Positions 7,517-14,848 of a DNA stretch of 19,307 nucleotides are shown here, one piece after another. This DNA is from UBA5177 sp002413265 (GTDB lineage: Bacteria; Chloroflexota; UBA5177). Position numbers and translations under genes: made by a program. Each line of letters opens with the position of its first letter. Position 1 is the stretch's first letter. Under the pieces are notes generated by a model, which was given only the letters and a program-made list of their open reading frames with translations, was not told the DNA's origin and made no database searches. The stretch lies in NCBI GenBank assembly GCA_036752825.1, contig DAIORV010000036.1:1-19307 (forward strand), written 5' to 3'.

Positions 7517-8848
7517 ATGACAAGCAGCCCTCAGGGCGGTCTTCTTCTCGGAAATCTGAACCAGGTCCGCAAGGATCCTCTCGGCTTTTTCTCGATGTGC
7601 GCCCGGGAGCATGGCGACTTCGTGCCTCTCAGGTTCGGCCCAAAGCGCGGTGTGTTTCTCAACAATCCTGACTACATCGCCTACATCATGGACGAACATC
7701 CTGACAAGTTTGTGAAGGGGCCGGGCGCCAACGCGATGAAGGTCGTATTCGGCAATGGGCTCCTCTTGAGTGAGGGCAAAGTATGGCAGCGTCAGCACGA
7801 TATGGCGCTGCCGGCTCAGGACGAGAAACACGTTCGGAGCCACGTCACCATCATGGTCGACTTTGCTTCCCGCATGATCGGCTCGTGGTCAGACGGTCAA
7901 CCGATAGATATCCACGGAGAAATGATGCTGCTGGCCCTTCAGCAGATGGCGAAAATCTTCTTCGATGTCGACATCACGCAGGACGTCAACAAAGAGTTCG
8001 GTGAGGCGCTAGGCCAGCTCCAAGAGCGTGCCGCTGCTACGCTGGACAACCTCTTGCTCCCCGCACCACAAAGTCTGCCGACCGCCCGCAATCGCAGGCT
8101 CGGCAAAGTCATGCGCCGGTTTGACGACATGCTGTACGAGCTCATCAAACAGCGCCAGGTCGATGGGAAGGATCATGGTGACTTCCTTTCGGTCATGCTG
8201 GCAGCGCGCGACCAGGGCGGCAAACCGATGAGCCACAAGCAGCTGCGCGACGACATCGTCACGATCATCCTCAGCACGGAAACGATACCTCTCACGCTCA
8301 TGTACGCCGTATACCTGCTTTCTACGCATGCCAACATTCAGCAACCAGTCGCCGAGGAAGTGGATAAAGTGATTGGCGATCGAGCCCCGTCGGTCGCGGA
8401 TCAGGAGAGCCTGCCCCTTGTCCAGAAGGTCATCATGGAGACTCTCCGTCTCTACCCACCGATCTATGCCACCGACCGCATTGCTCTCGAGAATTTAGAC
8501 ATCGACGGCCACCGTGTCGACAAGGGAACGACTCTGTTCAGCTGTCAATGGGTAATGCATAGAGACCCACGCTTTTACGAAGACCCGGAAGGCTTCAGGC
8601 CATCGCGGTGGACATCCGAGTTCATGAGAGGGCTACCGAAATACGCCTACTTCCCCTACGGCGCGGGACCGCGTCGCTGCTACGGCGAGCCACTTGGCAT
8701 CAGCGGAACGCTAGTCGGCCTAGCCACTCTCATCCAGGCCTGCCGGTTCACTCTCGTGCCGGGAGAAACGCTCGATATAAAGCCAGAGCTGATCATTCGG
8801 CCGAAACACCCGATCATGGTGACGGTGAACAAGCGGCACTCAGCCTAG
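7517..8848 (+). CDS. Cytochrome P450 with atypical C- and I-helix motifs
   Basis: A 443-aa soluble cytochrome P450 (heme-thiolate monooxygenase). The heme loop is FPYGAGPRRCYG with the axial ligand C388. The K-helix ExxR is ETLR (E308, R311), followed by LYPP, and PSRW (362-365) stands at the meander (PERF-like) site. Two usual features are altered. The C-helix WxxxR reads W90-Q-R-Q-H94, so the heme-propionate Arg is His. The I-helix AGxETT reads L-S-T-E255-T256-I, keeping the Glu-Thr pair but losing the Ala-Gly kink. There is no membrane anchor and no fused reductase, and no ferredoxin gene is nearby, so the electron donor must lie elsewhere. The start is ATG 7517 with GGAG at 7506-7509. The stop shares CTAG with the convergent SDR gene. 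The substrate is unknown; a lipid or sterol-like compound is plausible from the neighbours. The CYP family cannot be assigned by eye. Confidence 0.93.
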   Translation: MTSSPQGGLLLGNLNQVRKDPLGFFSMCAREHGDFVPLRFGPKRGVFLNNPDYIAYIMDEHPDKFVKGPGANAMKVVFGNGLLLSEGKVWQRQHDMALPAQDEKHVRSHVTIMVDFASRMIGSWSDGQPIDIHGEMMLLALQQMAKIFFDVDITQDVNKEFGEALGQLQERAAATLDNLLLPAPQSLPTARNRRLGKVMRRFDDMLYELIKQRQVDGKDHGDFLSVMLAARDQGGKPMSHKQLRDDIVTIILSTETIPLTLMYAVYLLSTHANIQQPVAEEVDKVIGDRAPSVADQESLPLVQKVIMETLRLYPPIYATDRIALENLDIDGHRVDKGTTLFSCQWVMHRDPRFYEDPEGFRPSRWTSEFMRGLPKYAYFPYGAGPRRCYGEPLGISGTLVGLATLIQACRFTLVPGETLDIKPELIIRPKHPIMVTVNKRHSA

Positions 8849-9708
8849 CGCATCGATTCCGTTTGACGCGTCTTCTCGCGCTCTCGATACTCGGCGATGG
8901 TCTTCGAGAGCTTTCCGGTACCCGAATACAACATCATTACTTCATTCAGCCTCGGAAACAGCTCTATCGACGCCACTATCAAGCGGCTCGGGAGAGCCTT
9001 GGGAATGGCTAGAATTTCTGCCTTGTCCTTCCGCACGGCCCGCACCACTGCCTCGGCAATCTTATTGGGCGAGGACAGTCCGCCGGGAGGCGACGCGGTT
9101 GCGCCCGCCTCTGCAACGGACCGTTGGTACATGCCTGTCCCACTCACGTACGTGGGAATAACAACCGAAGCACTCACGCCTTGATTTCTGTACTCAGCTC
9201 TGAGCGACCGGGTGAAGCCGATGATTCCGCTCTTACTGGCGCAGTAAGGCTCGTCGTACGGCACGCCGTACTTCCCCTCCATCGATGCGACGTTTACGAT
9301 ATGGCCTCGTTTCCGCTGCAACATGCCGGGTAGAACCAATCGAGAAAGGATCATTGGACCAACTAGGTTGACTCGGACTATCTGCTCGATCTCGTGTGGC
9401 GTAAGTGTGTGATAGAACGACGTCAACAACAGACCCGCATTGTTGACGAGCAGGTCGATCGCGCCAAACTTCGCTTCAGCAAGCTGGACCGCCTGCTCCA
9501 AGTCAGCAGTGTTTGCCAAGTCCGCGTTTATGGCAAGCGTCAGCGATCCCGCTTTCCCGAGCTCGGCGGCGACGGCATCCAATTCGCTAGAAGAACGGGA
9601 AAGCAGCACGACACTCATACCTTCGCGGCACAGTGCCTCGGCGATATATTTGCCAACGCCTCTCGAGGCGCCGGTAACAAGAGCGGTTCTACCCTTTAGC
9701 TCACGCAA
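8845..9708 (-). CDS. Classical SDR-family NAD(P)-dependent oxidoreductase
   Basis: A 287-aa short-chain dehydrogenase/reductase that would interconvert an alcohol and a ketone with NAD(P)H. The Rossmann glycine motif TGASRGVG is at 12-19 and NNAG at 89-92. The catalytic tetrad is N114 (RVNLVG), S142 (NVASMEG), Y155 and K159 (PYCASK). The Arg after TGAS and the LSRSS stretch at about 36-40 lean toward NADPH. The C-terminal 40 residues extend beyond the core and could form a lid or membrane-facing patch, as in reductases of steroid or long-chain substrates. The start is TTG at 9708: CTCCC at 9716-9720 reads GGGAG, 7 nt upstream, and the Rossmann strand follows at once. It lies 30 nt after the amidase in one operon. 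The substrate is not predictable, and the pathway link to the P450 and GMC oxidase is inference from location. Confidence 0.92.
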   Translation of the reverse strand: MRELKGRTALVTGASRGVGKYIAEALCREGMSVVLLSRSSSELDAVAAELGKAGSLTLAINADLANTADLEQAVQLAEAKFGAIDLLVNNAGLLLTSFYHTLTPHEIEQIVRVNLVGPMILSRLVLPGMLQRKRGHIVNVASMEGKYGVPYDEPYCASKSGIIGFTRSLRAEYRNQGVSASVVIPTYVSGTGMYQRSVAEAGATASPPGGLSSPNKIAEAVVRAVRKDKAEILAIPKALPSRLIVASIELFPRLNEVMMLYSGTGKLSKTIAEYREREKTRQTESMR

Positions 9709-9738
9709 ACCGTTTCTCCCGCGCCGCCGGCGCTGAAC

Positions 9739-11337
9739 TCAGAGGGGTGGACGCAACGGATAGTCGTCTCGGGTCTTGAAATGCTGCTCCAGGGTGTCCA
9801 TTACCGCGAACGCCACGTCTTCGCGCCAGTGACGGGCCACGACCTGCACACCGACCGGAAGACCCACGCTGCCGATCTCTCCGGCTCGGGCAGTCCTCTC
9901 TATGAGATCAGTGCTCTCGGGCCGGTCGCATTCCTCATCAGGACCAATTCGACTCACCGCGACCGCGCCGGTCGGCATGCCAAGAAGGTTGTAGACCTGC
10001 GTGTAGCTTCCCTCGTTGGTCAGGTAGTACCCGGTTCCATGTCGATATGCAGGGAACGGGTTGGGCGGGCAGAGTATGACGTCATAGCCTTTGGCGTCCA
10101 TGACCGCCGCGAAATTGTCCATGTATCTGTCTCGCTCGAGGATCAGATCCCAATAATCTGCCGTCGAGCGAACTCCAACGCTCTGAGCAAAACTGGCGAG
10201 TCGATGCTGCCCGAGACGTCGCAGAACAGCCGCTCCGGCTCGCGCTGCCCAGTTGGGCAAACCTCCCGCCATCACCGGGTGTCCGGCTCGTTTATCCAGC
10301 TTGTCGTCACCCGCGATTCGCTTTGCCCAGCGAGAACCAGCCGCGCTTGCCAGCCCCAGAAATATTGCCCGGCCCCTTTCAATGTCCCCCGGCACCCATT
10401 CCTCCACGAACGCGCCCAGACCTTCCAGGACCGCGGCAGCGTCGCGCGTAACGCGGCGTACTGCGGGTGCCGGACGAAACGCGCGGTCGTCGTCATACCA
10501 GGCAATCTTGAGATCTTTGATCGACACATCAGCCGGATCTCGCCACGGCATCACTCGAACGGTTCTGTCGATTTTCTCAAGACCCGGAGCCGCGATCACC
10601 GAGAGTACGAGCCTAAGATCCTCCACGTTCCGCCCCATGGGACCCGGCTGATCGATGACTGTCTCCATGCCCGAGAACAAGCGCGCATCGAACGTCCCTT
10701 TCAGGCTCAGCCGACCTGAGGTTGGCTTGAAGCCGTGGATCCCGCAGAAATGCGGCGGAATACGGACGCTGCCGCCGTAATCGCTTGCCAAACCGACAGG
10801 TGATCCACCGGCCGCCAGAATAGCTCCCTCTCCACTGCTGCCGCCACCCGGTGAGCGCTCCAAGTTCCAGGGATTGTTGGTTCGTCCAAACAGCGGGTTG
10901 TCGCCCTCGTTAAAGAGCATGAGTTGAGGCAGATTTGTCTTGCCCAGAAATATTGCGCCTGCTGCTCGGAGCCGTGCCACCATCGGCGAATCAACCGGCA
11001 CCCGCTGATTTGCAAAGCGCACCATCCCGCCGGTGGTCGGCAGCCCCTTGATGTCATAGCACTCTTTGATGGTCATAGGGACGCCGTGTAGGGCCCCGAG
11101 AGACTCTCCGCGCGCTCTTGTCCTATCCGCCTCGTCAGCCGAAGCCATGGCTTCGGCAAATAACGGGACCACGACAGCGTTCAGTCTAGGATCGACTTCT
11201 TCTATCCTACGGACGTGTGCTTCCACGACTTCTCTCGACGAGACATCTCCGGCGGCTATGCGTCGGGCGAGCTCGCTAGCGCTCGTCCACAACACTTCGT
11301 TGCCGGACTGCTGCGTCTTTGCTGAGGCTCTCGCCAT
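9739..11337 (-). CDS. Amidase-signature family hydrolase, FAAH-like
   Basis: A 532-aa amidase-signature enzyme, closer in motif wording to fatty acid amide hydrolase than to GatA. The Ser-Ser-Lys site is mostly visible: K91 in MTIKECYD, and S190 in SDYGGSVRIP followed by HFCGIHGFKPTSGR. The middle serine loop reads SPGGGSSGEG instead of the usual PGGSSGGE. The serine at the usual position, 24 residues before S190, is Gly166; the nearest serines are S167 and S168, so the catalytic cis-Ser is either shifted by one or absent. The rest of the fold and the length are normal. There is no signal peptide. The ATG (11337) follows a GGGAG about 11 nt upstream. The SDR gene follows after 30 nt. Gln-tRNA amidation is unlikely since no gatB/gatC neighbours exist; hydrolysis of a fatty or small amide is the better guess. 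Confidence 0.92.
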   Translation of the reverse strand: MARASAKTQQSGNEVLWTSASELARRIAAGDVSSREVVEAHVRRIEEVDPRLNAVVVPLFAEAMASADEADRTRARGESLGALHGVPMTIKECYDIKGLPTTGGMVRFANQRVPVDSPMVARLRAAGAIFLGKTNLPQLMLFNEGDNPLFGRTNNPWNLERSPGGGSSGEGAILAAGGSPVGLASDYGGSVRIPPHFCGIHGFKPTSGRLSLKGTFDARLFSGMETVIDQPGPMGRNVEDLRLVLSVIAAPGLEKIDRTVRVMPWRDPADVSIKDLKIAWYDDDRAFRPAPAVRRVTRDAAAVLEGLGAFVEEWVPGDIERGRAIFLGLASAAGSRWAKRIAGDDKLDKRAGHPVMAGGLPNWAARAGAAVLRRLGQHRLASFAQSVGVRSTADYWDLILERDRYMDNFAAVMDAKGYDVILCPPNPFPAYRHGTGYYLTNEGSYTQVYNLLGMPTGAVAVSRIGPDEECDRPESTDLIERTARAGEIGSVGLPVGVQVVARHWREDVAFAVMDTLEQHFKTRDDYPLRPPL

Positions 11338-11396
11338 ATCTATCAGCGCTCCCTTCCATAGCTGGTGAAGGACACCGTGGTTCCGTCAATGTAATG

Positions 11397-11414
11397 GACG
11401 GCGTGAGCGCCGTC
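11397..11414. repeat. Short perfect hairpin in the amidase/hydrolase divergent gap
   Basis: GACGGCG (11397-11403) and CGCCGTC (11408-11414) pair perfectly around TGAG. It lies 59-76 nt upstream of the amidase start and just before a candidate plus-strand promoter, so it could be an operator for either divergent gene. The rest of the 268-nt gap (11338-11605) shows no gene or RNA. Confidence 0.4.
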
Positions 11415-11428
11415 AAAGACCGCTGCGC

Positions 11429-11457
11429 TTGTCGTTGATTTTGCCCGGTGCTACACT
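11429..11457 (+). promoter_or_regulatory. Candidate promoter for the hydrolase operon
   Basis: TTGTCG (11429-11434) and TACACT (11452-11457), separated by 17 nt, each match four of six consensus bases. This is the best plus-strand pair I see in the gap before the hydrolase gene. It would give a leader of about 140 nt, so it is only a candidate. Confidence 0.25.
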
Positions 11458-11605
11458 CACTTCCACGGAATCTCAGTAAAGCCGGCGGGCCTCACGAAGG
11501 TTTCAGCAGGCCTACGACCAGCCTTCGGCGAGACGAGATAGGACCCGTTGCCCCGACATGTCCACGTTTGAACCCATGTTAGATTGCCACCGTGGGAGGG
11601 CGGAA

Positions 11606-12682
11606 ATGGCTCAGCCGAGCGCCAGCAACGGAGAACAGGTCAAAAGCCGTGAGCGCCGCCCGTTGCGTATGGATCGGGCGCATACGTACTCGTATCACGC
11701 GGACGACGGGGTGGAGCTACGTCTCACCCGATATGACGGCGGAGGCAAGGGTCCGGTAATCCTTGCACCTGGCTACGGAACGTCCAGCCTTGCCTTCTCT
11801 ATCGACACCGTGGACGTCAACTTCCCCGAGTACCTGTATGCCAACGGCTATGACGTTTGGCTGCTCGACTATCGCTCCAGCCCGGAGCTCCCATCTGCGA
11901 CCACGCAGTTCACCGTGGACGACATTGCCACCAGAGATTGGCCGGCGACGGTTGAAAAAGTCCGAGAAGTCAGCGGCGCGGGCGATGTCCAGGTAATGGC
12001 CCACTGCGTGGGTTCCATGTCCTTCCTGATGGGGATGATGGCCGGAATGAAGGGAGTCAGATCAGCGGTCTGTTCTCAGCTGACGGCGCATCCCGTTGCC
12101 CCCACCCTCAATCAGGTCAAGGCGGGCCTCCATCTGGCGGATCTGCTACCTGTGATGGGCTTCGATACTCTCACGACGGACTATGAGGACTCTCACTGGC
12201 AGGAGAGCATCTTCGATAAGGTGCTGAAACTGTATCCCACTCACGAGCGCTGCAATAGCCCGGTCTGCCGCCGGATCCTCTTCATGTACGGAGAGGTCTA
12301 CAAGCACGAAAATCTCAACCAAGCCACTCACGACGCGATGCACGAGATGTTCGGCGTGGCGAACATGACTACCTTCAAACAGTTAGGCGCTATCGTACGA
12401 GCCGGTCACATCGTTGACAAGGACGGAAAGAACTCGTATCTTCCGCACCTCGATCGGCTGCGCATACCCATCTCGTTTATTCATGGCGAAGAGAACGGCC
12501 TATTCCTCACTAAGGGCAGCGAGATCACGTACAACGTGCTGCGAGAAGCAAACGGTCCAGACCTGTACACGCGCACGGTCATAAAAAATTACGCGCACAT
12601 GGATTGTTTCATAGGCAAAGACTCGGCCAGGGATGTCTTTCCGATCGTCCTTGCCGAGTTGGAGAAAGGCAACGCCGCCTAG
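11606..12682 (+). CDS. Alpha/beta hydrolase with cysteine nucleophile, GMC-associated type
   Basis: A 358-aa alpha/beta-fold hydrolase. The oxyanion region PVILAPGYGTSS is near residues 50-61. The nucleophile elbow reads MAHCVGS, giving Cys134 where most relatives have Ser in GxSxG. The acid is probably in HGEEN (about 293-297), and the histidine is H331 in YAHMDCFIG. The same AHCVG and H-x-D-C-FIG wording is what I recall for the C-terminal hydrolase domain of large fused GMC oxidoreductases (established family knowledge, from memory). The start is ATG 11606, because GGGAGGG at 11594-11600 is 5 nt upstream; the open frame back to 11558 has no site. No signal peptide. It is followed after 21 nt by the 486-aa gene, and its likely partners (GMC oxidase and 202-aa protein) are in the convergent operon. 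An esterase or lactonase role is plausible; the substrate is unknown. Confidence 0.88.
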   Translation: MAQPSASNGEQVKSRERRPLRMDRAHTYSYHADDGVELRLTRYDGGGKGPVILAPGYGTSSLAFSIDTVDVNFPEYLYANGYDVWLLDYRSSPELPSATTQFTVDDIATRDWPATVEKVREVSGAGDVQVMAHCVGSMSFLMGMMAGMKGVRSAVCSQLTAHPVAPTLNQVKAGLHLADLLPVMGFDTLTTDYEDSHWQESIFDKVLKLYPTHERCNSPVCRRILFMYGEVYKHENLNQATHDAMHEMFGVANMTTFKQLGAIVRAGHIVDKDGKNSYLPHLDRLRIPISFIHGEENGLFLTKGSEITYNVLREANGPDLYTRTVIKNYAHMDCFIGKDSARDVFPIVLAELEKGNAA

Positions 12683-12703
12683 AACGTCTTACAGGAGGGG
12701 TGC

Positions 12704-14164
12704 ATGACGGACACGGCTCAGCAGCAAGAGAGCGGGCAACGAGGCCAGGTCAATCCGGGATTGCGGGAACTGTTCAACGTGTCACTCATGACGGCGCTTC
12801 AAGAGAGGCGAACCCGGCGAGTTGCGCGTGGCATGTCGGTAGACGCGTACGGATTGACGCACGAGAGCGAGCACAAACCAAAGTCACTCAGCCCGCTTGA
12901 AGAGGCGGTACTCATCGTTTCGACCGGACCGACGGGCGCGGTGATGCACGATGGCCCTCTCGTGATGCGCGACGGCAGAGATGAGCTGGGTACACCGTTC
13001 ATGAATGCCATTAGCCGGGCCGCACCTAGCCCTGACAATGCCCAGGCCGCAAAGATTTTTATGATCAATGACGACGGCATCTGGCTGATCAAGTCGCTGA
13101 AACCGAGCGAAGCTCGCCGCCTTCTGGACGATCGGCCCCGCAAGTGGCAGGAGTGGTCAGAAGAGGATTGGCTCACCGCGGCTAGCACGATGAAGGTCAA
13201 AGTTCACGAGGGGCGTCTAGAGTTCCCGAGGGAATGGCCATACTACATCGGCTGGAACAAGCAGATCTCGAACGTCCCCGGAACTACCATCTTTTTCCCC
13301 ATCGTCGACTGTACATGGCAGTACATCAACGCCTTTCTGATCATCGGATCCGAGCCCGATGGCCAGCGGCCGATCATCATAGACGACTGGCAAAAGTTCC
13401 ACCCGAAGAGCGCGTTCGACTGGATCGCCTGGGCAGGTTCGCATCTGCACCTCTCCACTCTGATCCCTTACCACCCCGTGGGTGGAACGAAGTACATTCG
13501 TAGCGGATACGTTAACCCCAACGCCACCGTCCCGCTGGGCTACGCGCGCACCTGGCGCACCGACCACGACGCCTTCTTCTTGCTCCAGAATCTCGCCCTG
13601 CTGGGAGAGGCGATGGGCTTGGGCAGCTGGACTCATGCCTCGGTATTCCCTCCATACGTGATGGAGAGGGATGCCTCGAAGGGATGGTATGGACTGGGCT
13701 TCAGGAAAGAAGACGGCAAGAAGTTCCGGCGGTGGCCCCCCCTCCCAGCGCCACAGCCGAATTTCGTAGGCATCGACGGAATCCTTGAAGGCTGTTGTCC
13801 CCCTTACGTTGGGTCGATGGATGAAGCCGTCGATAAGGTTGTGGAATTTAAATACAGCGGCGATGGTGTCTACTCAAACCCTCAGATCTTCTCGGGAGCC
13901 TACCGGAAGCAGACTCAAGGCGAGGAATATCTGAAGCACGCCTCGCATTACTCAAAGGAATGCGTGCAGTACGCAAAAGACGTGGCGAACTACATCTGGG
14001 ATACCTACGGGCGATTCCCGGCGCATCTCAATTCGTTCTACGTGCCGGGAATCTGGACACAGTTCGCCCATTTGGAGACGGACTACTACGACAAGTTCAT
14101 GGATCCGTCTGTGTACCCGCGGCAGGCCGCCCACGATGGTCTTTGGGACACTGACGAAGCCTAG
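12704..14164 (+). CDS. 486-aa protein of unknown function, possibly nitroreductase-like
   Basis: I do not firmly recognise this protein. It is soluble, 486 residues, rich in Trp, Tyr and Pro, without signal peptide or membrane helix. Some segments recall flavin nitroreductases: ALQERRTRRVARG (31-43), the SPLEEAVLIVSTG run (63-75) and, most of all, FFLLQNLALLGEAMGLGSW (291-309), which has the QN-xx-L-x-A-x-x-LGLG pattern of that fold's late helix. However, it is about twice the usual nitroreductase length. The C-terminal part (from about 350) contains CC-PPY (364-368) and RFPAHLNSFYVPGIW (437-451), which I cannot place. The start is ATG 12704 with AGGAGG at 12693-12698. It lies 21 nt after the hydrolase in one operon and ends at a terminator shared with the GMC operon. 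It may be a redox partner of this system; that is inference. Real coding is near certain, function open. Confidence 0.85.
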   Translation: MTDTAQQQESGQRGQVNPGLRELFNVSLMTALQERRTRRVARGMSVDAYGLTHESEHKPKSLSPLEEAVLIVSTGPTGAVMHDGPLVMRDGRDELGTPFMNAISRAAPSPDNAQAAKIFMINDDGIWLIKSLKPSEARRLLDDRPRKWQEWSEEDWLTAASTMKVKVHEGRLEFPREWPYYIGWNKQISNVPGTTIFFPIVDCTWQYINAFLIIGSEPDGQRPIIIDDWQKFHPKSAFDWIAWAGSHLHLSTLIPYHPVGGTKYIRSGYVNPNATVPLGYARTWRTDHDAFFLLQNLALLGEAMGLGSWTHASVFPPYVMERDASKGWYGLGFRKEDGKKFRRWPPLPAPQPNFVGIDGILEGCCPPYVGSMDEAVDKVVEFKYSGDGVYSNPQIFSGAYRKQTQGEEYLKHASHYSKECVQYAKDVANYIWDTYGRFPAHLNSFYVPGIWTQFAHLETDYYDKFMDPSVYPRQAAHDGLWDTDEA

Positions 14165-14181
14165 TTACCAGCCATTGAAAG

Positions 14182-14203
14182 ACGGGCGCTTCAGGGCGCC
14201 CGT
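14182..14203. terminator. Bidirectional terminator between the two convergent oxidase/hydrolase operons
   Basis: ACGGGCGC (14182-14189) and GCGCCCGT (14196-14203) pair perfectly around TTCAGG. On the plus strand TTCTTACTT follows; on the minus strand CTTTC follows. It starts 17 nt after the stop of the 486-aa gene and 2 nt beyond the stop of the convergent 202-aa gene, in a gap of only 41 nt, so it should end both transcripts. Confidence 0.85.
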
Positions 14204-14205
14204 TC

Positions 14206-14814
14206 TTACTTACCCCGACGCGGAGGCGATGCGTACTCGCCGAGCATTTTGACGGTGAAGAAAGTTCCGAAGCGTACCAAGCTCGAAACATGCTGTCCCG
14301 GATGTCGCGCGTTGATGGCCCGCATCGACAGCACCTGGGGGACCAAGTCTGCCAGCCGGATGGTCAGCACGCCTCGACCGACCTCTTCCTCTGTTCCGTT
14401 GTTCTCTCGGTAGAGCGTCGCGAACAGCGTCGTGGTGTCTTTCCAGAAGTCCAGCACGAAGTCGTTGTGGACGTCCTTATAACCAGTGAGGCGATGTCGA
14501 ATGCCCGAACTGTCGCGGAACCGCATGTCGTAGCGCATCTGCATGCGGCCGGACTCATCCTTGGCGAAGAGGTTGAACACTCCATCCTCGAGAGGCTGGC
14601 GGCCCCCGAACCTGGGCGAATCGACGTGACCGGTCATCCGTGCTTCATGAGCCGGATTCTGGACGAATGACTTCAGATCGTCGACCAGAATTGTGACGGT
14701 GAAGCGCAGCGGCTCACCCCCTTTGCGGACGTATTTCTCCTGTCCGGCAACGATGTTGCCTCCCATCGTTTCCGTGAAGGTGAAGCCGAGTGACCGGCTC
14801 CGATTTCCATCCAT
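14206..14814 (-). CDS. GMC-oxidase-associated middle-domain protein, 202 aa
   Basis: A 202-aa protein that, from memory, corresponds to the central domain of long GMC oxidoreductases that also carry a C-terminal alpha/beta hydrolase. Shared wording includes LGFTFTETMGG near the start, FTVTILVDDLKSF (38-50), MQMRYDMRFRD (91-101), the DFWKDTTTLF block (122-131), LTIRLADLVPQ (150-160) and SSLVRFGTFF (177-186). The fold is probably beta-rich and no enzymatic residues are known to me. I place the start at ATG 14814, 10 nt after GGAGG of an AAGGAGG; a GTG three codons earlier is too close to that site. The frame stays open to 15096, but that stretch lies inside the GMC gene and is read there in another frame. 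It follows the GMC oxidase by 34 nt, so they are one operon, and it probably works with that enzyme. Confidence 0.85.
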   Translation of the reverse strand: MDGNRSRSLGFTFTETMGGNIVAGQEKYVRKGGEPLRFTVTILVDDLKSFVQNPAHEARMTGHVDSPRFGGRQPLEDGVFNLFAKDESGRMQMRYDMRFRDSSGIRHRLTGYKDVHNDFVLDFWKDTTTLFATLYRENNGTEEEVGRGVLTIRLADLVPQVLSMRAINARHPGQHVSSLVRFGTFFTVKMLGEYASPPRRGK

Positions 14815-14848
14815 GACTTTCACTCCTCCTTGCGTGCGATGGCGACGG

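Noticed and set aside
9781..10719. 312-codon open frame on the plus strand opposite the amidase
   Set aside because: Arg/His/Ser-rich shadow with no ribosome binding site; the amidase reading has clear family motifs.
9739..11337. GatA subunit of the Glu-tRNA(Gln) amidotransferase
   Set aside because: Motif wording is closer to FAAH-like amidases, the serine loop is altered, and no gatB or gatC is adjacent.
11338..11605. tRNA, small RNA or hidden gene in the longest intergenic gap
   Set aside because: No cloverleaf, no open frame with a ribosome binding site other than that of the hydrolase; only a short hairpin and a weak promoter are seen.
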